From 67-14 sp035502775 (GTDB taxonomy: Bacteria; Actinomycetota; Thermoleophilia; Solirubrobacterales; 70-9): a DNA stretch of 64,000 bases. Made by a program: the position numbers and the translations under genes. Shown here piece by piece: positions 1 through 8,980 of the stretch (positions within the stretch are counted from its first letter, which is position 1; the number at the start of each line of letters is the position of its first letter). The notes under the pieces were generated by a model. It saw nothing but the letters and a program-made list of their open reading frames with translations, made no database searches and was not told the origin of the DNA. The stretch covers positions 1-64,000 of the forward strand of contig DATJUB010000062.1 in NCBI GenBank assembly GCA_035502775.1, written 5' to 3'.

Positions 1-51
1 CCCCACCCCGGCTGGGTCTGGGCTGTCGCGGGCTCTTGGGAGGGGGTTGGG

Positions 52-540
52 CTACTCGGCCACTTCGAAGGCGACCACCTCGATCTGCTTCTGACCCGCG
101 TGCCCCGGGTAGACCGGGCCGGCGCCTCCGACCAGATCTCCGATTCCGGGCAGGGGATCGGGGCGCAGATCGGCCCTCACGTCGAAGATCGTGATCCCGG
201 GACCGGTCACCCCCTCCCCGCTGGCGGTCACGAAGTGGGCGTCGCCATCTCCGTCCGGATCGACCTTCTCCACGTACAGGACCCGTCCGGTCGCGGAGAC
301 ACATCCGGAAAGGTCCGGTGGGCACGGCGTGGGTGCCAGCCTCTTCACGGGCTCGGCCGAACCGGCCTCTCCCGGATTGGCGGGTCCGCCGGTCGAAGAG
401 CCCTCGCTCTTCGACCGCTTCTCCCCGCTCGCCCGCGACCCGGAATCGCCGTCCCGGGTGAGCAGCCAGACGCCGCCCCCGATCGTCAGTCCGACGATCG
501 CGATGGCCAGGAGTCGCCCGACGATCCGCCGGGACTTCAC
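52..540 (-). CDS. Hypothetical membrane-anchored exported protein
   Basis: About 162 aa from a GTG start (a TTG five codons upstream is possible). The N-terminus has basic residues followed by one hydrophobic segment at about residues 8-26, then a low-complexity Ser/Gly/Lys linker, which fits a signal anchor with an extracellular domain. The C-terminal ~90 residues hold a CPPDLSGC cysteine pair and beta-rich sequence. No family recognised. It starts about 25 bases after the aldehyde dehydrogenase stop on the same strand, so the two are probably co-transcribed. Confidence 0.6.
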   Translation of the reverse strand: MKSRRIVGRLLAIAIVGLTIGGGVWLLTRDGDSGSRASGEKRSKSEGSSTGGPANPGEAGSAEPVKRLAPTPCPPDLSGCVSATGRVLYVEKVDPDGDGDAHFVTASGEGVTGPGITIFDVRADLRPDPLPGIGDLVGGAGPVYPGHAGQKQIEVVAFEVAE

Positions 541-565
541 TCCCTCGCCGCGCAAGCGGGCTCGC

Positions 566-2170
566 CTATTTGCGCTTGGTGACGCGCTGCCCGACCTTCA
601 GCAGCGGTCCCGCACCGGACTTCAGGGCCTCGACCCGCTCGCCGCCCTTGCCGTAGAGCAGTTTGGCCGACGCCTTCATCGCGCTGGTCAGGGTCTCGTC
701 GTACGGATGCCACCAGAAATTCCTGGTGAGGCCCGGTTCATAGGTGATCAGCTTGATCTCGACGCACTCGTAGAAACCGAACTTCGAGTGCGAATGGCCG
801 AGACCGGAATCCTTGACCCCACCCCAGGTGCACTGGCAGGCGCCGTGGGTGAACATGTGGTCGTTGACCCAGACCATGCCGGATTCGATGCGGCCGGCGA
901 TGCGCTCGCCGCGCTGGCGGTCCTTGGTCCAGACCGACGCGCCGAGACCGAACTCGGAGTCGTTGGCGAGCTCGAGCGCCTCCTGCTCGGAATCGACCGC
1001 CATGATCGGCAGCACCGGTCCGAAGATCTCCTCTTTCATGATCCGCATCTCGTGCGTGACCCCGGTCAGCACGGTCGGCGCGATGAACTTGCCGGAGAAA
1101 CCCTCGATCTCGACCGGACCGCCACAGCGGCGCTCGGCGCCGTTGGCGATCGCGTCGTCGACCAGCTCGTTGACCAGATGGAACTGGTCCTCGGAGACCA
1201 TCGGACCGATCTCGGTCTCGATCTTGCTGGGATCGCCGACCGTAAGGCCCGATGCCTTCGCGACGACACCCTCGATGAACCGCTCGCTGACCTCGCGCAT
1301 CACGTAGGCCCGCTCGATCCCGGCGCAGGTCTGGCCGGCATTGGCGAAACCGCCCCAGACGGCGCCGGAGATCGCGAAATCGATGTTGGCGTCCCCGAGC
1401 ACGATCATCGGATCCTTGCCGCCGAGCTCCAGGACGCAGCCCTTCATCAGCTTGGCGCACTCCTCGCCGACCTTGTATCCGACCGGCACCGAGCCGGTGA
1501 AGAAGATCTTGCCGGCGCTCGACTTGGTCAGCGCGTCACCGATGCGGCCACCGCCGTGAACGGTGCGCACCAGCCCCTGCGGGAATCCGGCGTCCTCGAA
1601 GACGCTCTGGATCGCCTCGCCGAGCAGCGGGGTGAGGCTGGCCGGCTTCAGCACGACGCCGTTGCCGCACATCAGCGCGATCGCGATCTCCTGCATCGGG
1701 ATCGTGAAGGGGTAGTTCCAGGGAGCGATGACCCCGACGACCCCGATCGGCTCGTAGCGGAACTTCGACCGCTTGGTCTTGAAGAACGGCTGGGGGAAGG
1801 AGATCTTCTCGTCCTTCAGGATCTTCGGCCCCTCCTTGGCGCACCAGCGGAGCGCGTCGATCGAGGGGATCAGCTCCATCGTGTAGCACTCGGAGATCGG
1901 CTTGCCCTGCTCGGCGGAGAGCAGCTCGGCGATCTCGTCCAGGCGGTCGAGCAGCACCGAGGCGGCCCGCTTCATGTAGACGGCCCGGTCCCCCGGGGTC
2001 AGCTCCGCCCAGGCGGGCTGGATCAGGCCGACTTCATCGACGATCCCCTGAACCTGATCGGGCGTGATGGTCGGCACTGTGCCGACCAGCTCACCCGTAG
2101 CCGGGTTGAAGGATTCGAGCGTGTCAGAGGCGGTGGACGAAGTCGACTGAACGGTGGTCTCGGTGGCCAT
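566..2170 (-). CDS. NAD(P)-dependent aldehyde dehydrogenase
   Basis: 534 aa from the ATG that begins MATETTVQ; the open frame extends upstream but that part has no family similarity. ALDH superfamily: oxidises an aldehyde to the acid in the cytoplasm. Visible landmarks are the cofactor-binding APWNYP segment, the general-base region LELGGKDPM, the catalytic Cys in NAGQTCAG, and EEIFGPVLP. A C-terminal extension of about 60 residues (rich in W, Y and basic residues) goes beyond the usual ALDH end. Substrate unknown. Repeated GTACAC/GTGTAC sites directly upstream suggest dedicated control. Confidence 0.93.
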   Translation of the reverse strand: MATETTVQSTSSTASDTLESFNPATGELVGTVPTITPDQVQGIVDEVGLIQPAWAELTPGDRAVYMKRAASVLLDRLDEIAELLSAEQGKPISECYTMELIPSIDALRWCAKEGPKILKDEKISFPQPFFKTKRSKFRYEPIGVVGVIAPWNYPFTIPMQEIAIALMCGNGVVLKPASLTPLLGEAIQSVFEDAGFPQGLVRTVHGGGRIGDALTKSSAGKIFFTGSVPVGYKVGEECAKLMKGCVLELGGKDPMIVLGDANIDFAISGAVWGGFANAGQTCAGIERAYVMREVSERFIEGVVAKASGLTVGDPSKIETEIGPMVSEDQFHLVNELVDDAIANGAERRCGGPVEIEGFSGKFIAPTVLTGVTHEMRIMKEEIFGPVLPIMAVDSEQEALELANDSEFGLGASVWTKDRQRGERIAGRIESGMVWVNDHMFTHGACQCTWGGVKDSGLGHSHSKFGFYECVEIKLITYEPGLTRNFWWHPYDETLTSAMKASAKLLYGKGGERVEALKSGAGPLLKVGQRVTKRK

Positions 2171-2177
2171 CCCAGAA

Positions 2178-2234
2178 GTGTACGACCTGCGGACGAATCC
2201 GTACACGAAAAGGTCCGTCTCCGTACACGAAAAG
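2178..2234. promoter_or_regulatory. Candidate operator: three GTGTAC/GTACAC sites
   Basis: A 14-bp direct repeat, ccgtacacgaaaag, occurs at 2199-2212 and 2221-2234 (22-bp period, two helical turns). An inverted half-site gtgtac lies at 2178-2183, 23 bp away and 8 bp before the aldehyde dehydrogenase start. Regular helical phasing suggests a cooperative repressor site. The regulator is not identifiable; no regulator gene is adjacent. The rest of the 206-base gap to rarA shows nothing else clear. Confidence 0.5.
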
Positions 2235-2376
2235 TCCCATTTAAAGAGGAGGGCCGGAGACCCCCAGTCCGGGCCTCCGGCCGACACAGCACCCCTAGGA
2301 GCTTCTTACTCTTCGTGGGTCGTAATTGAAAACCCGTCAATGGGCCCGAAGTTGTGGCCGCGGGACTTAAGGTTTT

Positions 2377-3738
2377 CTAAGCATTCGGCTCGGGGTCTGG
2401 CTTTGCCGCCCGCCCCCTGCCACGAATGCGATCGGCCGCGTTCTGACGGCGCTTCAGCTCGGACTCGAACCCGTACTCGGTCGGCTCGTAGAACCGGCGC
2501 CCGGTCAGATCGGGCGGCAGCAGGGTCTGGTCGCTGACCCCGCCCTTCTCGTCGTGGGGATACACGTATCCGACCCCGCGCCCGAGCTTTGCGGCACCCG
2601 GATAGTGACTGTCGCGAAGGTGATCCGGCGGCAGCTTTGGACCGTTCCTGCGGACCTCGTCACGCGCGGCACCGATCGCCTTGGTCGATGCGTTCGATTT
2701 CGGCGCCAGCGACAGGTAGGTGGCGGCCTGTGCCAGGTTCAGGGCGGCCTCCGGCATTCCGACCCGATCGACCGCGGCCGCGGCGGCGGTCGCCACGACC
2801 AGCGCCTGGGGATCGGCGTTGCCGATGTCCTCCGAGGCGAGGATGACCATCCGGCGGGCGATGAACCGCACGTCCTCACCGGCCTCGAGCATGACCGCGA
2901 GGTAGTAGAGCGACGCGTCCGGGTCCGAGCCCCTGGTCGCCTTGATCCAGGCCGAGATGTAGTCGTAGTGATGATCGCCGTCCCGGTCATACGCGATCGC
3001 CTGGGCCTGCAGCGCGTCTTCGACCTCGGCCACCCCGGCCCGACCGCCGGCCGCGGCCAGCCTCTCGAGCGCGGCCAGGGCCGCCCTTGCGTCGCCACCC
3101 ACCCGCTCGGCGAGGATCTCCAGCGCGGCCGGTTCGACCTCGACCATGCCGCCGACCCCGCGATCGGAATCGGCCAGCGCCCGCTCCAGCAGCACGAGGA
3201 TCTCGGCCGGACCGAGAGGCTTCAGCTCATACACCTGGGTCCGCGAGATCAGGGCCGAGTTCACCTCGAAGTACGGGTTCTCGGTCGTCGCGCCGATCAG
3301 GGTCAGGGTGCCGCTCTCGACCGCGGGCAGCAGGGCGTCCTGCTGCGCCTTGTTGAACCGGTGGATCTCGTCGAGGAAGAGCACGGTGCGCCGGCCCGCG
3401 TTCCGCCGGCGTTCCTCGGCCCGTTCGATCACCGCGCGGATCTGCGCCCTTCCCGCGTTCACCGCCGACTCCTCTTCGAAGGCGCCGTCGGCCATGGTCG
3501 CGACGATCCGGGCCAGGGTCGTCTTGCCAGTGCCGGGAGGGCCGTAGAGGATCGCGCTGTGGGGCCGTCCCGCCTCGACCGCTCCCCGCAGGGTCGTGCC
3601 TTCGCCCAGGATGTGTTCCTGCCCCACCACCGCGTCGAGGCGGGTCGGCCTCATGCGCGCCGCGAGCGGCGCGTCGGGCCCCGGAGCGTCCACCGGTGGC
3701 GGGCCGTGATCGTCGGCGCTGAAAAGTCGGTCGTTCAT
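2377..3738 (-). CDS. rarA: Replication-associated recombination protein RarA (MgsA), AAA+ ATPase
   Basis: 453 aa, the usual family length. Cytoplasmic ATPase that acts at stalled replication forks and interacts with SSB. N-terminal ARMRPTRLDAVVGQEH matches the RarA/RuvB-like start; Walker A is GPPGTGKTT at about residue 65, Walker B is LFLDEIHRFN, sensor 1 is GATTENP. The C-terminal half carries the family sequences YHYDYISAWIKA-like (here DHHYDYISAWIKATRG) and FYEPTEYGFE. Monocistronic; divergent from the GT-C-like gene. Confidence 0.96.
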   Translation of the reverse strand: MNDRLFSADDHGPPPVDAPGPDAPLAARMRPTRLDAVVGQEHILGEGTTLRGAVEAGRPHSAILYGPPGTGKTTLARIVATMADGAFEEESAVNAGRAQIRAVIERAEERRRNAGRRTVLFLDEIHRFNKAQQDALLPAVESGTLTLIGATTENPYFEVNSALISRTQVYELKPLGPAEILVLLERALADSDRGVGGMVEVEPAALEILAERVGGDARAALAALERLAAAGGRAGVAEVEDALQAQAIAYDRDGDHHYDYISAWIKATRGSDPDASLYYLAVMLEAGEDVRFIARRMVILASEDIGNADPQALVVATAAAAAVDRVGMPEAALNLAQAATYLSLAPKSNASTKAIGAARDEVRRNGPKLPPDHLRDSHYPGAAKLGRGVGYVYPHDEKGGVSDQTLLPPDLTGRRFYEPTEYGFESELKRRQNAADRIRGRGRAAKPDPEPNA

Positions 3739-3794
3739 TCCCCACGATTATGACCGCGCCATCGGCCTTCCCAGCCGCGGGTACTCTCTCCGGA

Positions 3795-5459
3795 ATGTCC
3801 CTGGATTCCGCCCAGCCGGGAGATGGATCACCGGCGCGGCCCCGGACGGCCATCGCCGCGAGGATCCCCCTGGTCCTGCTCGCGGTGGCGGTGGCGGGCT
3901 CGGCCGCGTTCATCCTCGGCCTCACCTCGAAGATCACCTTCGTCACCGACGAATGGGACCTGCTGCTGCTCCGGTCCGGATGGGGAGCCGGCCAGCTGCT
4001 CGATCCGTTCCACGAGCACATCGTGCTCGCCCCGGCCTTCATCTACAAGGTCTTCCAAACGCTCTTCGGCATGGACTCCGCCCGGCCCTACCAGCTGGCC
4101 GCGACCGGAACCTTCCTGTTGACGGCGGTCCTCTTCTTCGCCTACGTCCGGCGACGGGTCGGCGATTGGGCCGCCCTGATCATGGCCTGCCTGATCCTGT
4201 TCCTCGGGGCCGCCTTCGAGGACCTGCTGTGGGCTTTCCAGATCGGATATTTCGGGTCCCTGGCGGCCGGGCTCAGTGCTCTGATCGCGCTCGACCGGGA
4301 CGACCGGCGGGGCGATGTCTGCGCTTCGGTCCTGCTGGTGGTCTCGCTCTGCTTTTCCAGTCTCGGGCTGCCCTTCGTCGCCGGCGCGGCCGCCGAGTGG
4401 ATCCTCAATCCCCGTGACCGTGGCCGCCGGATCTTCGTGCCCGGTGCGGCGATCCTGCTGTTCGCGCTCTGGTGGCTCGGCTGGGGCCACCGGGCCGAGA
4501 GCGAGCTCAGCCTCTCGAACATTCCCGATCTGCCTTCCTACCTTTTCACCGCGATCTCGGCCGGGTTCACGGCGATCGCCGGACTCGCCACCGGCGACGG
4601 CAGCGAGCCGGATCAGCCCCACCTGATCTGGGGAAAGCTGTTCCTGGTCGTCGCGCTGCTGCTCGCGGCCTGGAGACTCCGAAGGCGAGGCTCGGTTCCC
4701 AGGGGATTGCTGGTCGTGGCCACCGCTGGACTTGCGTTCTACCTGTTGGCCGGACTCAATCAATCCGACCTGCGCCCACCCGCGTCCAGCCGCTACCAGC
4801 TGCCCTCGGCGATCTTCATCCTGCTGACCGCGTCCTGGGTCCTGGAGGGCCTGAGAATCCGGGCCGCGGCATTGATCGCCGCCGCACTGATCTCGGCGCT
4901 CGCGATCGGCAACGGGCTGCAGCTGATGAAGGACCAGGCCGAGAGCCGCTGGCAGCCCGGCTCGCAGTCTCTGCTGACCTCGCTCGGCGCGATCGACCTC
5001 GCCGGCGACACGGTCCGCTCCGGCTACACCCTGCTGCTCGGACTCGACCGGCCCGTGCCGATAGCCGAGTACCGGCGGGCGACGGATGACTTCGGATCCC
5101 CGGGGAAGTCCGAGGCCGAGCTCGCCGACGGCGATTCGGCCGAGCGAGTCACCGCCGATTCGACGCTGGTCAACGCACTCGGCATCGAACTGGCCGGCCG
5201 GCCCGCGGCGCGGCGTTCCCGATGCGGGCCGCTGAAGGCCGGGGAGGCGAGGACGCCACCCGGGCGGAGCCTCGACATCTTCAACCGCGGGAAGGACGAT
5301 CTCGGAATCGCGCTCGCCCGGTTCTCCGACCCGCCCGGGGTCGAGATCGGATCGATACTGCCGGGGGTCTCGGCCGGCCTCGACCTGCCACGGGACCGAT
5401 CCGTGCGGCCGTGGAGAATCGCGATCACCCGTGGCGGGCCCGCCGAGGTCTGCGGCTAG
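3795..5459 (+). CDS. GT-C-like integral membrane protein, paralog A
   Basis: 554 aa, about 10-11 membrane segments. An acidic DEW motif follows the first membrane segment (FVTDEWDLLL), as in GT-C fold lipid-phospho-sugar glycosyltransferases, then DPFHEHIVLAPAFIYK. This ATG is chosen over one 45 bases upstream because it leaves room for the divergent rarA promoter and gives exactly the length of paralog B at 6588. Shared signatures are EDLLWAFQIG, WWLGWGH, SRYQ-P and a C-terminal RPWRI. Probable role: adding a sugar to an exported glycan. Its stop shares CTAG with the convergent SDR. Confidence 0.75.
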   Translation: MSLDSAQPGDGSPARPRTAIAARIPLVLLAVAVAGSAAFILGLTSKITFVTDEWDLLLLRSGWGAGQLLDPFHEHIVLAPAFIYKVFQTLFGMDSARPYQLAATGTFLLTAVLFFAYVRRRVGDWAALIMACLILFLGAAFEDLLWAFQIGYFGSLAAGLSALIALDRDDRRGDVCASVLLVVSLCFSSLGLPFVAGAAAEWILNPRDRGRRIFVPGAAILLFALWWLGWGHRAESELSLSNIPDLPSYLFTAISAGFTAIAGLATGDGSEPDQPHLIWGKLFLVVALLLAAWRLRRRGSVPRGLLVVATAGLAFYLLAGLNQSDLRPPASSRYQLPSAIFILLTASWVLEGLRIRAAALIAAALISALAIGNGLQLMKDQAESRWQPGSQSLLTSLGAIDLAGDTVRSGYTLLLGLDRPVPIAEYRRATDDFGSPGKSEAELADGDSAERVTADSTLVNALGIELAGRPAARRSRCGPLKAGEARTPPGRSLDIFNRGKDDLGIALARFSDPPGVEIGSILPGVSAGLDLPRDRSVRPWRIAITRGGPAEVCG

Positions 5460-6517
5460 GCCGTCTCGGCGACGTTGTGCTCGTAGATCTCGGTGAGGAT
5501 CTCGGCGATGCCGTACTTCTGGCGCCATCCGGGATAGTCGGCCTCGAAGGGCTTCAGATCGGAGATCCACCAGCGGTGGTCACCGATCCGGTTCTCTTCG
5601 CTCATCGTCCAATCGAGCTGCCGTCCGGCGACGATCTCGCATTCGCGGATCGCCTCCAGCATCGAGCAGTTGCTGCGCCGCCCGCCGCCGATGTTGTAGA
5701 CCGCCGCCGCCCGTGGAGCCTTCTGGAACTCCATGAAGGCCGAGACCAGATCGGCGCAGTGGATGTTGTCCCGGACCTGTTTTCCGCCATAGCCGAACAC
5801 CGTGTAGGGACGGCCGGTGACGACGCACTTCATCAGGTAGGCGAGGAAGCCGTGCAGCTCTGCTCCGGCATGCTGGGGTCCGGTCAGGCAGCCTCCCCGG
5901 AAACAGACGGTGGGCATGTCGAAGTAGCGGCCGTACTCCTGCACGAGCAGGTCGGCGCTGGCCTTCGATACCCCAAAGAGCGAATGGGTCGAGTGGTCGA
6001 TCGACATCGTGGTGTCGATCCCGTCATGGAACCGGTGCCCGGCAGGGAGCTCGAGGCGAAGCTCCTCCTCGACCAGGGGCAGGCTGTTCGGCAGATCTCC
6101 GTAGACCTTGTTGGTCGAGCAGAAGATGAAGGGCGCGTCGGGGCTGTGGGCGCGGTTCGCCTCGAGCAGGTTGAGGGTGCCGACCGCGTTCACGCCGAAA
6201 TCGGTCTGGGGGTCACGAGCGGCCCAGTCGTGGGAGGGCTGCGCCGCCGTGTGGATGACCAGGTCCGGTCCACCGGGAATGCCGCCGAAGACCCGGCTCA
6301 CCCCGTCGGCGTCCCGGATGTCGAGATCCACGCTCTCGAACTCGCCGTAGCGCTCGAGCAGGCTGTCGCTGGTCGGGCGGGTCGAGGATTCACGGCCGAA
6401 GAACTCGGCGCGCATGTCGTTCTCGATGCCGATCACCCGCCAGCCGGCCTCGACCAGGCTTGCGACCGACTGCGATCCGATCAGGCCACCCGATCCGGTG
6501 ACTATCGCCGTCGGCAC
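5456..6517 (-). CDS. NAD-dependent epimerase/dehydratase (CDP-paratose 2-epimerase-like SDR)
   Basis: 353 aa extended SDR. The Rossmann motif GSGGLIGS is at the N-terminus. The position of the usual catalytic Tyr in YxxxK is Phe (HSLFGVSKASAD), which in my recollection is typical of this CDP-paratose-epimerase-like subgroup. Downstream RGGCLTGP, GKQVRDNIHC and YNIGGGR match the same subgroup. Likely makes or epimerises a nucleotide sugar for the neighbouring glycosyltransferases. Convergent with paralog A. Confidence 0.85.
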   Translation of the reverse strand: MPTAIVTGSGGLIGSQSVASLVEAGWRVIGIENDMRAEFFGRESSTRPTSDSLLERYGEFESVDLDIRDADGVSRVFGGIPGGPDLVIHTAAQPSHDWAARDPQTDFGVNAVGTLNLLEANRAHSPDAPFIFCSTNKVYGDLPNSLPLVEEELRLELPAGHRFHDGIDTTMSIDHSTHSLFGVSKASADLLVQEYGRYFDMPTVCFRGGCLTGPQHAGAELHGFLAYLMKCVVTGRPYTVFGYGGKQVRDNIHCADLVSAFMEFQKAPRAAAVYNIGGGRRSNCSMLEAIRECEIVAGRQLDWTMSEENRIGDHRWWISDLKPFEADYPGWRQKYGIAEILTEIYEHNVAETA

Positions 6518-6587
6518 GAGACCTCCTTCTCCGATCGCCCTCGCATCTGCGGGAATCTACCGTTCCCCGGAGAACTAAGCTAACCGC

Positions 6588-8252
6588 ATGGGAGTCCCCT
6601 CGTCAGGCATCTCCGGTGCCCTCCGGAAACGACCCTTCATGTTCGTCTTCGGCGTCATGCTGGCCGCCTCCGCGGCGCTGATGTTCCACTTCCGGTCCCG
6701 CCTCGATTTCATGCTGGACGACTGGGCCTTCGTGATCTACCGCAACGACGGCGGGATCGGCGACTACCTCGATCCTCACAACGAGCACATCTCGGTGCTG
6801 CCGGTGATGATCTACAAATCTTTCCTGGCCGTCTTCGGCATGACCTCGGCGATCCCGCTCCACATCGCGTCGATGGTGGTCTTCCTGGTCAGCGTGGTGG
6901 TCCTGCTCATCTATCTGAGGCCCCTGGTCGGGGAGCCGCTCGCGGTGATCGGCTGCGGAATCATCCTCTTCCTCGGAACCGCCTGGGAAGACCTGCTGTG
7001 GGCGTTCCAGATCGGATTCTCGATCTCGATGGCCTGCGGTATAGGGGCCCTAATCATGCTCGGCCGCCGCGACCGTTTCGGCGACCGGATGGCCTGCCTG
7101 CTCCTGACCGTGTCGATGATCTCGACCTCACTCGGCATCCCCTTCGCGATCGGGGCCCTGGTCGACCTTCTGCTGCGCCGAAAGGACCTGACACGTCGCC
7201 TCTACATCGTCGCGATCCCGCTCGCCGTGTACGCGGCCTGGTGGCTCGGCTGGGGACATACGGCGCCGAGCTCACTCAGCTTCGACAACGCGATCAACGC
7301 ACCGGAATACGTGTTCAACGCGTTCCGGCTGGCGGTCAGCAATGTCACCGGGGAGTTCCGGGCTTCGGGCCAAACCGGCGAGATCCTGGGAGTGATTCTG
7401 GCGATCGGTGTGATCGCCCTGGCGGCGATCTCGATGTTCACCCGCCACAGGCTGCCCCGCGCCTTCCTGGTCGCCGCCGCTATCGGCCTCGCCTTCTGGG
7501 GCCTGGCCGCGCTCAACCTCGCGCCCGGCCGTGGCTATCAGGCCAGCCGCTACCAGTTCCCGGGCGCGGTCTTCCTGCTGATGATGCTGGCCGGCGCGTT
7601 CGACGGCGTGAAGGTCCGCCCCCGGACCGTGATGGCCGTGGGCGCGGTCGCGCTGTTCGCGATCACCGTCAACATCATCGCCATGCGGGACGGCTACCGG
7701 GACGTGTTCAAGCCGCTCTCGGACAAGGGCATCGCCGGGCTCACCGCGATCGACATCGCGAGCGGCACGGTCGACCCGGGGGTGGCGGTCGGCATGAACG
7801 CGGACGATCGCGCCCTGGTCACGGCCGGGGACTATCTTGACGCGGAGGACCGGTACGGATCGGTGAGCTGGTCGGAGCCGGAGATCGAGGATTCAAGCGA
7901 GGCGGCACGGGCCCGGATCGACCAGATCCTGGTCGCGGCACTGCCGATCACCGGTACTCCGGCGCGATCCCTCGGAGATCGCTGCCGGGTGGTCCGCGCG
8001 ACCCCCGAGGGCCGGCAGTCGATTCCGCTTGCGTCCTCCGGCTTCACCTTCCGTCCGCGGCGGGACGTGTTCCTCGGAGTCCGCCGGTTCGCCGATGCGA
8101 CCGTGGCGGGGGCGGCCTTCGGCCGGGCCGGATCGAAGACGAGGGTGACCGTGCCGGCCGACGAGTCCGACCGGCCGTGGAGGATCTCGTTCATCGGCCA
8201 AGGCCCGGTCCGGGTCTGCGATGGCGGATCCCCACCTTCGCCCGGGATCTAG
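6588..8252 (+). CDS. GT-C-like integral membrane protein, paralog B
   Basis: 554 aa polytopic protein clearly paralogous to the gene at 3795. It has the acidic LDDWAF after the first membrane segment, DPHNEHISVLPVMIYK, EDLLWAFQIG, WWLGWGH, ASRYQFPGA and a C-terminal SDRPWRIS. The membrane part covers residues ~15-390; the last ~150 residues look extracytoplasmic with two Cys. Probable polyprenyl-phosphate-sugar-dependent transferase or related surface-glycan enzyme. Convergent with the GT2 gene through a shared CTAG. Confidence 0.75.
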   Translation: MGVPSSGISGALRKRPFMFVFGVMLAASAALMFHFRSRLDFMLDDWAFVIYRNDGGIGDYLDPHNEHISVLPVMIYKSFLAVFGMTSAIPLHIASMVVFLVSVVVLLIYLRPLVGEPLAVIGCGIILFLGTAWEDLLWAFQIGFSISMACGIGALIMLGRRDRFGDRMACLLLTVSMISTSLGIPFAIGALVDLLLRRKDLTRRLYIVAIPLAVYAAWWLGWGHTAPSSLSFDNAINAPEYVFNAFRLAVSNVTGEFRASGQTGEILGVILAIGVIALAAISMFTRHRLPRAFLVAAAIGLAFWGLAALNLAPGRGYQASRYQFPGAVFLLMMLAGAFDGVKVRPRTVMAVGAVALFAITVNIIAMRDGYRDVFKPLSDKGIAGLTAIDIASGTVDPGVAVGMNADDRALVTAGDYLDAEDRYGSVSWSEPEIEDSSEAARARIDQILVAALPITGTPARSLGDRCRVVRATPEGRQSIPLASSGFTFRPRRDVFLGVRRFADATVAGAAFGRAGSKTRVTVPADESDRPWRISFIGQGPVRVCDGGSPPSPGI

Positions 8253-8980
8253 TCCTTGCGGTAGTCGCCCCGGCTGAGGTGATACTCGAGCCAGATGTAG
8301 AGCACGATGAAGAGGTAGCGGCTGCCCATCTCGCGCATCGCCAGTTTCGCCTCGCCGGTGGTGCGGTTGGTCCACGAGGTCGGCACGACCTTGTAGGTGT
8401 GTCCCCGCGAGATCGCCTTCAGCGGCATCTCGACCGTGAGGTTGAAGTGCTTCGAGAGCAGCGGCGAGATCGTCTCGATGACCTCGCGCCGGTAGCCCTT
8501 AAAGGCGTTGGTGGTGTCGTTGTATCCGAGCCGGAAGAGCGCGTTGACGAAGGTGTTGGCGATCCGGTTGATGACCAGCTTCAGGCGCGGATAGTCGGTG
8601 ATCACCGCGCCGTGCAGGAACCGGGAGCCGAAGGCGCAGTCCCAGCCCTCCTCGAGGATGTGGTGATACATCACGAGATCCTCGGGATCGTCGGACTTGT
8701 CGGCCATCATGATCACGACCGCGTCGCCGGTGAACTGGTCCAGACCCGACCGCACCGCGAGGCCGAATCCGCCCGGGTTGTGCGACGGACGGCAGATCAC
8801 CGCCGGGTTCTCGGCGGTGACCGAGTCGACCAGGGCACGCGTGCCGTCGGTGCTGCCGTCGTCCACCACCAGCACCTCGTACTCGATCGATTCGCGTTCG
8901 AGCACGCTCACGATCCCGTCGATCGTCGGCAGGATCGAGCCCTCCTCGTTGCGGGCCGGGATCACGATCGAGAGCTTCAT
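8249..8980 (-). CDS. Glycosyltransferase family 2 (dolichol-phosphate mannosyltransferase-like)
   Basis: 243 aa, starting at MKLSIVIPARNEEGSI; the longer open frame upstream lies over the preceding SDR and is rejected. The GT-A fold is shown by the N-terminal strand, VVDDGSTDGT, and a metal-binding segment in which the usual DxD is MMADKSDD. No C-terminal membrane segments. Start and preceding SDR stop overlap as ATGA, so the two are translationally coupled. Probably transfers a sugar to a polyprenyl phosphate, supplying a GT-C enzyme. Confidence 0.88.
   Translation of the reverse strand: MKLSIVIPARNEEGSILPTIDGIVSVLERESIEYEVLVVDDGSTDGTRALVDSVTAENPAVICRPSHNPGGFGLAVRSGLDQFTGDAVVIMMADKSDDPEDLVMYHHILEEGWDCAFGSRFLHGAVITDYPRLKLVINRIANTFVNALFRLGYNDTTNAFKGYRREVIETISPLLSKHFNLTVEMPLKAISRGHTYKVVPTSWTNRTTGEAKLAMREMGSRYLFIVLYIWLEYHLSRGDYRKD

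Noticed and set aside
191..2329. Long plus-strand open frame (712 codons)
   Set aside because: It is antisense to the aldehyde dehydrogenase; Arg/Gly/Asp-rich composition with no domain, typical of mirror frames in high-GC DNA.
3828..5570. 580-codon minus-strand open frame with Gln/Glu/Arg repeats
   Set aside because: Antisense to the GT-C-like gene; composition is that of reversed membrane-segment codons.
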